NCBI GenBank assembly: GCA_937895465.1
Contig: CALAYY010000193.1
Span: 1-13,428 of the forward strand
Direction of reading: 5' to 3'
Source: an uncultured Clostridia bacterium
Lineage (GTDB): Bacteria > Bacillota > Clostridia > Christensenellales > DUVY01
Length of the DNA stretch: 13,428 nt
Positions within the stretch are counted from its first letter, which is position 1; every line of letters begins with the position of its first letter. The notes beneath the pieces were generated by a model that worked only from the letters and a program-made list of their open reading frames with translations, was not told the DNA's origin and searched no databases. A program made the position numbers and the translations under genes. Below, in pieces: positions 6,339 through 13,428 of this stretch.

Positions 6339-7481
6339 ATGCGTTATCTTACCGCAGGCGAATCACACGGAAAAGCATTAATAGCTATTATGGACGGCTG
6401 TCCTGCCAATCTTTTTGTTACAGAAGATTATATCAATCTTCAGCTTTTTAGACGCCAGCAGGGTTTTGGTCGTGGCGGCAGAATGAAGATAGAAAGCGAT
6501 AAAGTTGAGATTATTAGCGGTGTGAGAAACAAGCTTACCTTAGGCTCTCCCATTGCATTGATGATAAAAAACAATGACTATGAAAATTGGAAGCATATAT
6601 TCTCGGCAGATGAGTGCGACATTACCCAAAAAACAGTCACGACTGTAAGACCTGCTCATGCTGACTTAAGTGGCGCATTAAAATATAACCAAAAAGATGC
6701 CCGCAATATTTTGGAAAGGGCAAGTGCAAGAGAGACAGCGGCAAGGGTAGCAGTAGGTGCAATTGCCAAGAGATTTTTGGAAGAATTGGATATTACGGTC
6801 TTAAGCCATACAGTAAAGATAGGCGGCATTTATTCAGACTTTAGACCAAATCATGCCGATGACTTAGAGTCAGCAGACCAAAATCCAGTCAGATGTATGG
6901 ATGAAAATAGCTCAAAACTAATGATTGAAAAAATCAAACAGGCAAAAGACTCAGGCGATACTTTGGGCGGACAAGTACAGATAATTGTAAGCGGAATGAG
7001 CTTTGGATACGGCTCACATACTCAATATGACAAGAAGCTCGATGCTAAGATTATGGCGGATTTGGGGTCTATACAATCGGTTAAAAGCGTAAGCTTTGGG
7101 CTGGGAGAGAAATATGGGGAAGTTTTGGGCACAAAGAGTCATGACCCTATAGGATATAAAGACGGCAAGTTTTTTAGATATTCTAATAACAGCGGAGGCA
7201 TTGACGGCGGTATAACCACAGGTGAAAACATAGTTGTCAACATTTCATTTAAGCCTATCCCTACAACGATGAAAGGAATTAAGACAGTGGATATGATTAC
7301 ACATCAAGAGAGCATTTCATCTAAAGAAAGGAGCGATGTTTGTGCTGTTCCTGCTGCCGGGGTTGTATGCGAAAATGTACTTGCTATTACACTGATGCAA
7401 ACTATTTTGGAGACTTTAGGCGGCGACTATATGCAAGAAATAAAACAAAGATTTCAAAAGAAAAAAGAAATAATATTATAG
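6339..7481 (+). CDS. aroC: Chorismate synthase
   Basis: AroC removes phosphate from 5-enolpyruvylshikimate-3-phosphate to give chorismate, the last shared step to the aromatic amino acids. It needs reduced FMN. The 380-residue protein has the usual length and all three signature regions: GESHG (7-11), RRQQGFGRGGRM (38-49) with the RPAHADLSGALKY segment (104-116) and RASARETAARV (127-137), and SGGIDGGITTGE in the C-terminal half, followed by ERSDVCAVPAAGVV near the end. It starts 2 nt after the tyrA stop, with ACGGAG (6328-6333) as ribosome site inside the end of tyrA, so the two genes are surely in one operon. Nothing is unusual. Confidence 0.97.
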   Translation: MRYLTAGESHGKALIAIMDGCPANLFVTEDYINLQLFRRQQGFGRGGRMKIESDKVEIISGVRNKLTLGSPIALMIKNNDYENWKHIFSADECDITQKTVTTVRPAHADLSGALKYNQKDARNILERASARETAARVAVGAIAKRFLEELDITVLSHTVKIGGIYSDFRPNHADDLESADQNPVRCMDENSSKLMIEKIKQAKDSGDTLGGQVQIIVSGMSFGYGSHTQYDKKLDAKIMADLGSIQSVKSVSFGLGEKYGEVLGTKSHDPIGYKDGKFFRYSNNSGGIDGGITTGENIVVNISFKPIPTTMKGIKTVDMITHQESISSKERSDVCAVPAAGVVCENVLAITLMQTILETLGGDYMQEIKQRFQKKKEIIL

Positions 7482-7502
7482 TATAGTATTATTGGTGAAT
7501 TT

Positions 7503-7509
7503 TAAGGAG
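7503..7509 (+). promoter_or_regulatory. Ribosome binding site that fixes the aroB start
   Basis: TAAGGAG lies 6 nt before the ATG at 7516. It supports that ATG over an in-frame TTG at 7492, which would place this site inside the coding region and has no good site of its own. The aroC-aroB gap of 34 nt is the largest spacing within the operon. Confidence 0.85.
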
Positions 7510-7515
7510 ATAAAA

Positions 7516-8583
7516 ATGGTAGACAATATTGAAAAATTGGAATGCCTTATACCCACAAGAATGAAGTCAGGCTTAGGTTATGACATAATCATTGGCCGAG
7601 AGCTTGATGAAATAATTATTGCTGAACTAAGCGGCAATACTTTTTTGGTTGTTGATCAAAATGTTTATGAACTTTATAATTCTAAGTTCAAGTTTGACCG
7701 CATGGGAAACAGAATATATATTTTAAAAAGCGGCGAATTTTCCAAGAGCTGGAAATACGCTCAAAATATTGCAACAAAAATGCTTGAAACAGGCTGCAAC
7801 AGGCAATCCAAAATCGTGGCAATCGGCGGCGGAGTTACAGGGGATTTGAGCGGTTTTGTGGCATCAATCTTTATGAGAGGAATAAAAATAGTACATATAC
7901 CCACAACACTTCTTGCATGCGTGGATTCTAGTATAGGCGGTAAGACGGGAATTAATCTTAACGGATATAAAAATATTTTGGGAGCCTTTTATCAGCCGTC
8001 TAAGATAATTATCAGCACCAATTTCTTTTCTACTTTGCCGCTTAGAGAGATAAAATGCGGCTTGGGAGAGATAGTAAAGACTTCATTATTAAGTAAACAT
8101 ATTTTTGATTATGTCAATACATCAGTAAGCAAACTTCTTATGCTTGACAGTCAAACAGTGTTAGATACTGTGAAACTATGTATAGAATTTAAAGATAATA
8201 TAACTTCTTCGGACGAAAGAGAAACGTCGCTTAGAAAAATTCTTAATGTCGGACATACTATAGGGCATGCCCTTGAAAGCATAAACAAATTTAAATTATC
8301 TCACGGCGAATATGTATTATGCGGTATAGAGTTGGAAACAAAATTAGCTAGAGAGCTTAATATAATTGACGAAGATTATTATAAGGTTATAATGCATCTT
8401 CTCAATATCGCCTCAACGCCTAAGATAAAAATAAAAAATATTGATAAGCTTATCAATATTATGAAAGCTGATAAGAAAAACACAGACGGCAAAATTGATT
8501 TTATCTTTGCCAAGAGTCAGGGCGAAACACAGGAATATCAAATAGAAACAAAACTAAAAGCATTGCTGGAGGCTGTTATATGA
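7516..8583 (+). CDS. aroB: 3-dehydroquinate synthase
   Basis: AroB converts DAHP to 3-dehydroquinate, the second shikimate pathway step, using NAD+ and a divalent metal. With the ATG at 7516 the protein has 355 residues, normal for the family. The NAD-binding region includes GGGVTGD (104-110). PTTLLACVDSSIGGKTGIN (129-147) is the typical central signature. The expected metal ligands are E185 (in GLGEIVK), H247 (in NVGHTIGHA) and H263 (in SHGEYV). The stop overlaps the aroA ATG by 4 nt (ATGA), which points to coupled translation. Confidence 0.96.
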   Translation: MVDNIEKLECLIPTRMKSGLGYDIIIGRELDEIIIAELSGNTFLVVDQNVYELYNSKFKFDRMGNRIYILKSGEFSKSWKYAQNIATKMLETGCNRQSKIVAIGGGVTGDLSGFVASIFMRGIKIVHIPTTLLACVDSSIGGKTGINLNGYKNILGAFYQPSKIIISTNFFSTLPLREIKCGLGEIVKTSLLSKHIFDYVNTSVSKLLMLDSQTVLDTVKLCIEFKDNITSSDERETSLRKILNVGHTIGHALESINKFKLSHGEYVLCGIELETKLARELNIIDEDYYKVIMHLLNIASTPKIKIKNIDKLINIMKADKKNTDGKIDFIFAKSQGETQEYQIETKLKALLEAVI

Positions 8584-9848
8584 CAATTAAGCCGCTTAAA
8601 AGAATAAGCGGAGCATTTGATTTGCCAGGAGACAAGTCAATAACGCATAGAGCTATTATGTTTAATGCAATAGCAGAAGGCGAAGCAAAAGTTCATAATG
8701 CTCTTTTGGGTGAGGACTGTCTTGCAACCATTGATTGCATGCGAAAGTTGGGTGCTAAGATTGATATAACTGATGATGTTGTAACCGTAACAGGAGCAAA
8801 AAAAATAAAAAACTCGCAAGAGTTATATGTAGGCAACAGCGGTACAACAATGAGACTGCTTGCAGGGCTTTTGTGCGGTTTTGGCGTAAGTGCAGAATTA
8901 GACGGCGATGAGTCCATAAGAAAACGCCCAATGAATAGAATTATAGAGCCGTTGACCCAAATGGGCGCCAAAATAACTGCTAACGAAGGTAACTTTGCTC
9001 CTTTGAAAATAAAGGGCAGCACTTTAAAAGGCATCGAATATACAATGCCTGTAGCAAGTGCACAAGTCAAAAGTGCGCTTATTCTTGCAGGAATTAATGC
9101 TGATACCCCGACGACTATTATAGAGCCTGTAAAAACCAGAAATCACACCGAATTAATGCTCGCTTCTCAAAGTGCCGATATTAAGATTAGAAAAAACAAA
9201 ACCACTGTCCATAAATCCAGCCTAAAGTCTGTAGATGTTTATGTACCAGGAGATATTTCAAGCGCTGCATATTTTATGGTTTTGGCAACAATATTACAAG
9301 GTTCAGGTATAGTTTTAAAAAATGTGGGTGTTAACCCGACCAGAACAGGCATTATTGACATTATAAAACTTTGCGGCGGCAAAATTACTATGCTCAACAG
9401 AAGACGAACAGGTGAAGAGCCTGTTGCCGATATGCTGATACAGTCAACCAATAATCTCAAGCCCTTTGTTATAGGCGGAGATATGATACCCAGACTTATA
9501 GATGAAATACCTATATTGGCGGTGCTTGCTTGTTTTGCTGACGGTATGAGTATTATAAAAGATGCCAAAGAACTAAAAATAAAAGAATCCAACCGTATTG
9601 ACAGCACTGTGGATATGCTTGAAAAAATGGGTGCCAGAATACAAGCTACCGAAGACGGAATGATTATTAACGGAACAGGTGCGTTAATGGGCGGAATAGA
9701 AATAGATGCAGGGCTTGACCATAGGCTTGCCATGAGTGCGGCTATTGCAGGAGCGGTTTCTTTGGACGGCGTTAAGATAAAAAATGCTCAAGTTGCAGAT
9801 GTGAGCTTTCCCGACTTTTACAAAATCTTTGAAAGAGGCGAAGTTTGA
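8580..9848 (+). CDS. aroA: 3-phosphoshikimate 1-carboxyvinyltransferase (EPSP synthase)
   Basis: AroA joins phosphoenolpyruvate to shikimate-3-phosphate, the sixth pathway step and the target of glyphosate. The 422-residue protein shows the family motifs in order: PGDKS (16-20), GNSGTT (85-90), DESIRKRP (110-117), SAQVKSA (160-166), the catalytic pair D308-E309 in RLIDEIP, KESNR (335-339), and H381-R382 in GLDHRLAM. The length is normal and all key residues appear present. The start overlaps the aroB stop, and the end overlaps the aroE start by 4 nt. Glyphosate sensitivity cannot be judged reliably from these motifs. Confidence 0.97.
   Translation: MTIKPLKRISGAFDLPGDKSITHRAIMFNAIAEGEAKVHNALLGEDCLATIDCMRKLGAKIDITDDVVTVTGAKKIKNSQELYVGNSGTTMRLLAGLLCGFGVSAELDGDESIRKRPMNRIIEPLTQMGAKITANEGNFAPLKIKGSTLKGIEYTMPVASAQVKSALILAGINADTPTTIIEPVKTRNHTELMLASQSADIKIRKNKTTVHKSSLKSVDVYVPGDISSAAYFMVLATILQGSGIVLKNVGVNPTRTGIIDIIKLCGGKITMLNRRRTGEEPVADMLIQSTNNLKPFVIGGDMIPRLIDEIPILAVLACFADGMSIIKDAKELKIKESNRIDSTVDMLEKMGARIQATEDGMIINGTGALMGGIEIDAGLDHRLAMSAAIAGAVSLDGVKIKNAQVADVSFPDFYKIFERGEV
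9831..9838 (+). promoter_or_regulatory. Ribosome binding site supporting a TTG start for aroE
   Basis: GAAAGAGG lies 6 nt before the TTG at 9845, inside the end of aroA. It supports TTG as the aroE initiation codon. No ATG or GTG alternative would give the conserved N-terminal strand KKYALIGRN. Confidence 0.7.
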
Positions 9849-10630
9849 AAAAATACGCTTTGATAGGAAGAAATATAGGATATTCATTTTCGGCTTTGGT
9901 GCATCAAGAAATTGCGACGGGTGCTGAAATTGAACTTGAATACACTATTATGTCAATAGAGCCGGAGGGTTTTGTTGCGGCTATAAACAGGCTCAAAAGC
10001 GGTTTTGACGGTTTTAATATAACCAAGCCGTATAAGTCTGACATTTTGCCGTATTTATATAAAAACAACAGCGTTACGGGTGCGGTAAATACAGTCGATA
10101 TAAAAAATAACGAGCTTATTGGCTATAACACGGACGGAACAGGTTTTTTGAAGTCATTAGTATATCACAATATAAAAGTTGACGGCGATGTATTGATTTT
10201 AGGTGCGGGCGGTGCGGCACGAACTATTGCTTATGAGCTTGATAAAATAGCTGATGTGTTTATATATAACCGTACGACAGAAAAAGCAAAATCTATAATA
10301 GACGATTTGAAGCTGAAAAACACTTATGTTGCAGATTTTGACAAATTAAGCCCCAAGCTAGTAATCAATGCAACAACATTAGGTTACAATCATGAAATGA
10401 GCCTGCCAGACTATGTAAAAACTGATAAATTGGAAACCGTGTATGATACAATTTACAACCCCAAGGTTACGCCTATAATAGACTGGGCTAATAAAAGGGA
10501 AATTAGGGCAGTAAACGGGCTTGCAATGCTGTTTTTTCAGGCACTTGATGCCCAAAAAATTTGGAACGGTATAAACTTATCCCAAAGCCAAATTCTTGAA
10601 ATTTTAAAAAACTTAGAGGCAAGAATATGA
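9845..10630 (+). CDS. aroE: Shikimate dehydrogenase
   Basis: AroE reduces 3-dehydroshikimate to shikimate with NADPH, the fourth pathway step. The 261-residue protein starts at a TTG codon that overlaps the aroA stop by 4 nt. The shikimate-binding Ser pair is in GYSFS (S14, S16). The catalytic lysine is K64 in NITKPYK, and its Asp partner is D97 in YNTDGTG. The nucleotide-binding loop is GAGGAAR (120-126), with the NRT phosphate-binding segment at 142-144. Near the C terminus, NGLAMLFFQA provides the expected Gln. The N-terminal signature is slightly divergent (GRNIGYSFS, where GxPxxHSxS is usual), but all catalytic residues are present. The next gene, aroQ, overlaps by ATGA. Confidence 0.95.
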   Translation: MKKYALIGRNIGYSFSALVHQEIATGAEIELEYTIMSIEPEGFVAAINRLKSGFDGFNITKPYKSDILPYLYKNNSVTGAVNTVDIKNNELIGYNTDGTGFLKSLVYHNIKVDGDVLILGAGGAARTIAYELDKIADVFIYNRTTEKAKSIIDDLKLKNTYVADFDKLSPKLVINATTLGYNHEMSLPDYVKTDKLETVYDTIYNPKVTPIIDWANKREIRAVNGLAMLFFQALDAQKIWNGINLSQSQILEILKNLEARI

Positions 10631-11058
10631 AAATACTTATAATCAACGGACCTAATCTTAATATGCTAGGGCATAGAGAGCCGCATATATACGGTTCCAA
10701 AACGCTTGACGATGTCAATAATGAAATAACAAATGCGGTGCCTTGCGAAATTAAGCTAGAGTTTTTTCAATCCAATCATGAGGGCGATATAATAGACAAA
10801 ATACATATTTCAAATGTCGATGCAATAATAATTAATGCAGGAGCGTATTCTCATTATAGTTATGCAATATACGATGCTTTAAAATGTGTTTCTGTCCCCA
10901 AGTTTGAAGTACATATGTCTGATATATATAAAAGAGAAGAAACATTTAGGCATGTGTCTGTATTAACACCTGCTTGCGATGATATTTTTTACGGAAAAGG
11001 CGTGCAAAGTTATATAGAAGCAGTATTTGCCGCCAAAGACAAGGTTTTATCAAAATGA
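10627..11058 (+). CDS. aroQ: 3-dehydroquinate dehydratase, type II
   Basis: AroQ removes water from 3-dehydroquinate to give 3-dehydroshikimate, the third pathway step. Type II enzymes are small dodecameric proteins of about 145-150 residues, and this one has 143. The opening GPNLNMLGHREPHIYG (8-23) contains the active-site R17 and Y22 on the mobile loop. QSNHEGDIID (48-57), NAGAYSHYS (70-78) and the EVHMSD segment with catalytic H96 follow. FRHVSV (107-112) is the conserved C-terminal element. It overlaps aroE and the following gene by 4 nt each. Confidence 0.96.
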   Translation: MKILIINGPNLNMLGHREPHIYGSKTLDDVNNEITNAVPCEIKLEFFQSNHEGDIIDKIHISNVDAIIINAGAYSHYSYAIYDALKCVSVPKFEVHMSDIYKREETFRHVSVLTPACDDIFYGKGVQSYIEAVFAAKDKVLSK

Positions 11059-11843
11059 CAGCAATAAAAGACATAATTTTATATCTTGATACTATAGCAC
11101 CCCCTGAACAAAAAGACGAAGTGGATAATATAGGATTGATGGTTGGTAGCACTCAAAGGTTAGTGTCTAAAGCTATCCTTTGCCTTGATGTTACCAAAGA
11201 TGTAATTAAAGAGGCAAAAGATGTAAGCGCACAGCTTATTATTAGCCATCATCCTTTTATATTTAGACCCATAAGTAACATTACAGACCAAACACTATTA
11301 GGGTCAAAAATTCTTGATGTTATAAAAAACGATATTAGTGTTTTTAGTGCGCACACCAACTTAGACTCAAGCGAGCAAGGAATTAATGCTTATATAGCAG
11401 AATTACTTGAACTAAAAAATATAAAAAGATTTGATATAGAAGACAGCGAATGGCAGGGCGGCAGGATAGGAGATTTACCCAAAATCTTAACGGTGAAAGA
11501 ATTAGCTGATAAGCTCCAAAAAATTTTAAAAGACGATACACTAAGAACAGTAGGTAGCGTTGAAAAAGAAGTCAAAAAAGTCGCTTTTATCTCAGGCGGA
11601 GCTGGCAAAACAGAATATCTTAATGCAGCAATCTCACAAAATGCCGACTGTTATATCTCTGCTGACTTTATGCACCATGTGATGTTAGAGGCTTATGAGA
11701 AGGATTTTGCGCTTATTATTTGCAGTCATTATTATATGGAAAGGGTTATATTATCAAGGCTAAAAAAGATGTTAGAAAAAGTGTTTTGCGATGTTGAATT
11801 TGTATTGTCCAAAACAGAAAAAAACCCGGTAAACAGTCTATGA
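11055..11843 (+). CDS. NIF3/DUF34-family dinuclear metal-centre protein
   Basis: The 262-residue protein belongs to the NIF3-like (DUF34) family, hexameric proteins with a two-metal site, often labelled GTP cyclohydrolase I type 2. Visible motifs are DNIGLMVGS (24-32), the metal-binding ISHHPFIF (H65, H66), HTNLD (H100, D104), and the C-terminal SHYYME with H225 and E229. All usual metal ligands appear present. The cellular role of the family is unsettled; metal handling or a role in nucleotide or cofactor metabolism has been suggested. Here it lies between aroQ and aroK with 4-nt overlaps on both sides, so it is made with the shikimate enzymes. That may reflect shared regulation rather than a role in the pathway. 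Confidence 0.9.
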   Translation: MTAIKDIILYLDTIAPPEQKDEVDNIGLMVGSTQRLVSKAILCLDVTKDVIKEAKDVSAQLIISHHPFIFRPISNITDQTLLGSKILDVIKNDISVFSAHTNLDSSEQGINAYIAELLELKNIKRFDIEDSEWQGGRIGDLPKILTVKELADKLQKILKDDTLRTVGSVEKEVKKVAFISGGAGKTEYLNAAISQNADCYISADFMHHVMLEAYEKDFALIICSHYYMERVILSRLKKMLEKVFCDVEFVLSKTEKNPVNSL

Positions 11844-12364
11844 AAAACATCGTTTTAATTGGCATGATGGGAACATTTAAGACTACCTCTGGGAAAATTG
11901 TTGCCAAAATTTTAAAAAAGAAATTTATTGATACTGACAAGATCTTATCTTCTCGTTTTAGGATGAGTATAGAAAAGTATTTTAAAGTATTCGGAGAACA
12001 GGCTTTTAGAGAACAAGAACAAAAATTATGCCTTGAATTATCACAAGCTTCTGACTCTGTTATTTCCACTGGCGGCGGCATTATAAAAAACAGCCAAAAT
12101 ATAGAGAATCTCAAAAAAAACGGTGTAATAATATGCCTTATGGCAAGCCCTGACGAAATATATTCTAGGATAAAAAACTCGCACACCCGTCCGCTTTTGA
12201 AATCTTCTGACCCTCTAAACAAAATCAAAAAAATCTTAGCGGAAAGGGAACAATTATATATTCAATCGGCACAAACGGTCATATATAATGACAATATATC
12301 AGCCCAGCATACCGCTCAAGAAATTATACAGTTTATTAATCAAAACCAGAAGCTATTTGATTAA
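11840..12364 (+). CDS. aroK: Shikimate kinase with an altered P-loop
   Basis: AroK phosphorylates shikimate at the 3-hydroxyl using ATP, the fifth pathway step. The 174-residue length is normal. Shikimate-binding residues are present: D31 and D33 in FIDTDK, R57 in AFREQE, and GGG (78-80) in STGGGII. The lid arginine R117 (RPLL) is also there. The P-loop reads GMMGTFKTTSGK (8-19), so the glycine that normally precedes the lysine is Phe (F13, codon TTT). Lysine K14 and T15-T16 are kept. Changing Gly to Phe needs at least two base changes, so a single sequencing error is unlikely. Activity may be altered, but the other residues suggest the gene is under selection. It is the last gene of the operon and starts 4 nt inside the NIF3-like gene. 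Confidence 0.92.
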   Translation: MKNIVLIGMMGTFKTTSGKIVAKILKKKFIDTDKILSSRFRMSIEKYFKVFGEQAFREQEQKLCLELSQASDSVISTGGGIIKNSQNIENLKKNGVIICLMASPDEIYSRIKNSHTRPLLKSSDPLNKIKKILAEREQLYIQSAQTVIYNDNISAQHTAQEIIQFINQNQKLFD

Positions 12365-12365
12365 T
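12335..12365. terminator. Weak hairpin at the convergent aroK/ktrA ends
   Basis: A 10-bp inverted repeat (ATTAATCAAA at 12335-12344, TTTGATTAAT at 12356-12365) with an 11-nt loop spans the aroK stop codon. It is very AT-rich and lacks a clean T tract, so it would be a poor intrinsic terminator. It is the only candidate near the 2-nt gap between the two converging operons. Confidence 0.25.
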
Positions 12366-12366
12366 C

Positions 12367-13050
12367 TTAGAATTTATGTTTTAATTCGGTAGTTGCGTAT
12401 TTTCTAAGTTTTTCAATATATTTTTCTTCACCGCACAGTACGACATCATCATCATGCTCAAAAACAGTAATTCCTTCAGGTGTTATTATCATATCCTCGC
12501 CGCGTTTTATAAGCAAAACGGTAACATTCTGCCGTTTTCTCAAATCAAGCTCTATTAAGGACTTACCTATCCATATGTCAGGTGTTTTTATTTCTATTAT
12601 GCTAAAATTTGGTGTTAGTTTGGCAATCTGCAGGATATTAGGACTTATAAGCATATCAGAAACCTTTTCGCCCATATATTCCTCAGGAAAAATAACGGCA
12701 TCTGCACCTACTTTTTCTAAAATAGCTTTGTGCAGATTGTTATTAGCCTTGGACATAACATATTTTGCGTTGTATTGCTTGCATAACAATGTAACTATGA
12801 CACTTGCTTCAATATTGCCGATACACACAATGCACGCATCATAATCCCTTACATTAATTTTTCTTAATACGCTCTCGTCACTTGCGTCAGCACAAACGGC
12901 TTGTGTGGTAAATTCGGTAACACTGTTGACAAGGTCTTCGTTTTGGTCAATAGCTAAGACATCACAGCCCTTATTAAAAAGGCTTTTACATAGCGTTACT
13001 CCAAAGCCGCCCAGACCTATTATCAAAAATTGTGACATATTGTTTTTCAT
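12367..13050 (-). CDS. ktrA: KtrA-type potassium channel regulatory (RCK) subunit
   Basis: This 227-residue cytoplasmic protein forms the regulatory ring of a Ktr/Trk potassium uptake system and binds nucleotides to gate the membrane subunit. The N-terminal RCK domain has a Rossmann motif GLGGFG (12-17), the acidic residue D35 at the end of the second strand, and ADASDE (54-59). An RCK_C (TrkA_C) domain covers about 139-222. The start at M1 has AAAGGAA about 7 nt upstream on the minus strand; a start at M5 is less well spaced. It lies 16 nt downstream of ktrB in the same direction, the usual gene pair. Its stop is 2 nt from the aroK stop, so the operons converge tail to tail. Confidence 0.93.
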   Translation of the reverse strand: MKNNMSQFLIIGLGGFGVTLCKSLFNKGCDVLAIDQNEDLVNSVTEFTTQAVCADASDESVLRKINVRDYDACIVCIGNIEASVIVTLLCKQYNAKYVMSKANNNLHKAILEKVGADAVIFPEEYMGEKVSDMLISPNILQIAKLTPNFSIIEIKTPDIWIGKSLIELDLRKRQNVTVLLIKRGEDMIITPEGITVFEHDDDVVLCGEEKYIEKLRKYATTELKHKF

Positions 13051-13066
13051 CTTTTAATTCCTTTTT

Positions 13067-13428
13067 TTAACCAATCATTATTGCCGCTTCTGGATAACGG
13101 ATTTTTTCTTCTATATTAGAATTAATCTTTTTTAAAAAAATCAATCCTATAGAAAGCGGCCCTACACGACCCAAAAACATTGCAATCATTATTAATATTT
13201 TTCCGCTTACGCTTAACATGGGTGTAATCCCCAAAGTAAGTCCTACAGTACATAATCCAGACACCGTTTCAAACAGCATATTTTCCAAAGTGTATAAACC
13301 CTTGGCTTTTAAGCTCAAGTTAAAACTTTGGGTTATCATCAAGCCAGAGGTTATAACAATGACAATTAGAGAAAAAACTACAGTAAGCGCAACTGCACGC
13401 ATTATAATCCTTGTGCTTATGTGCCGTC
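13067..13428 (-). CDS. ktrB: KtrB-type potassium transporter membrane subunit, C-terminal part
   Basis: The reading frame stays open to the right edge of the window, so only the last 119 or so residues of a protein of about 450 are seen. An internal ATG at 13402 is not the real start, because the residues before it (RHISTRII) continue the family sequence. Visible features are a hydrophobic helix (VALTVVFSLIVIVITSG), then the fourth pore loop with its filter segment (FETVSGLCTVGLTLGITP), and the last helix with the conserved GRVGPLS motif. KtrB forms the potassium-conducting dimer that sits on the KtrA ring. The gene is followed by ktrA in the same operon. Confidence 0.93.
   Translation of the reverse strand, partial: RHISTRIIMRAVALTVVFSLIVIVITSGLMITQSFNLSLKAKGLYTLENMLFETVSGLCTVGLTLGITPMLSVSGKILIMIAMFLGRVGPLSIGLIFLKKINSNIEEKIRYPEAAIMIG

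Noticed and set aside
7492..7515. TTG start giving AroB eight extra residues
   Set aside because: It has no ribosome site, while the ATG at 7516 has TAAGGAG at ideal distance.
8693..9070. 125-codon minus-strand open frame within aroA
   Set aside because: Antisense shadow of conserved EPSP synthase motifs.
9239..9733. 164-codon minus-strand open frame within aroA
   Set aside because: It is antisense to a fully conserved aroA and its hydrophobic, Ser/Ile-rich translation is typical of a shadow frame. It has no ribosome site or family resemblance.
11746..12228. 160-codon minus-strand open frame opposite nif3-like and aroK
   Set aside because: It is a shadow of two conserved genes, rich in Phe and Ile from the antisense of AAA and AAT codons. 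No independent support is visible.

Overview
The window looks like chromosomal DNA from a low-GC, endospore-forming Firmicute, most likely a member of the Clostridia. The main evidence is a dipicolinate synthase pair (dpaA-dpaB), which is a sporulation marker. AT-rich coding sequence, strong AGGAGG-type ribosome binding sites, a KtrAB potassium transporter and hairpin-rich intergenic repeats of a kind common in gut Clostridia all agree. No species can be named from the sequence alone.

Layout. Bases 1-404 are the end of an rRNA operon: the 23S rRNA 3' end, a complete 5S rRNA and a strong intrinsic terminator. A second, perfect 19-bp hairpin follows, then about 500 bp of non-coding DNA (446-948) with short structured repeats. 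Next is a lone APH/choline-kinase-family gene (949-1836). A putative sigma-K promoter then leads into dpaA-dpaB-asnB (1927-5165), which would make the spore-core compound dipicolinate and an asparagine-synthetase-like protein. A sigma-A-type promoter at 5207-5235 opens a compact aromatic amino acid operon: tyrA-aroC-aroB-aroA-aroE-aroQ-nif3-like-aroK (5242-12364). Converging on its end, on the minus strand, are ktrA and the 3' part of ktrB, which runs off the right edge.

How the genes work together. The aro cluster encodes shikimate pathway steps 2 to 7 (AroB, AroQ, AroE, AroK, AroA, AroC) plus prephenate dehydrogenase for tyrosine. DAHP synthase, chorismate mutase and prephenate dehydratase are not here. 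From aroB onward, every junction is a 4-nt stop/start overlap, so translation is probably coupled. The DUF34/NIF3 gene sits inside this chain. dpaAB and asnB are also tightly packed and probably co-expressed in the mother cell late in sporulation.

Points for a second look. (1) AsnB has Ser instead of the invariant N-terminal nucleophile Cys, although its glutamine-binding residues are kept. (2) AroK has Phe in place of the P-loop glycine before the catalytic lysine. (3) tyrA and dpaA each have a promoter-like sequence placed so that transcription would start at or next to the ATG, with no Shine-Dalgarno and no alternative start, which suggests leaderless mRNAs. (4) The post-rRNA spacer holds a perfect hairpin and paired repeats with compensatory stem changes. 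I see no clear sign of a new multi-gene system, phage, transposase or CRISPR array. Most of the window is ordinary biosynthetic DNA.
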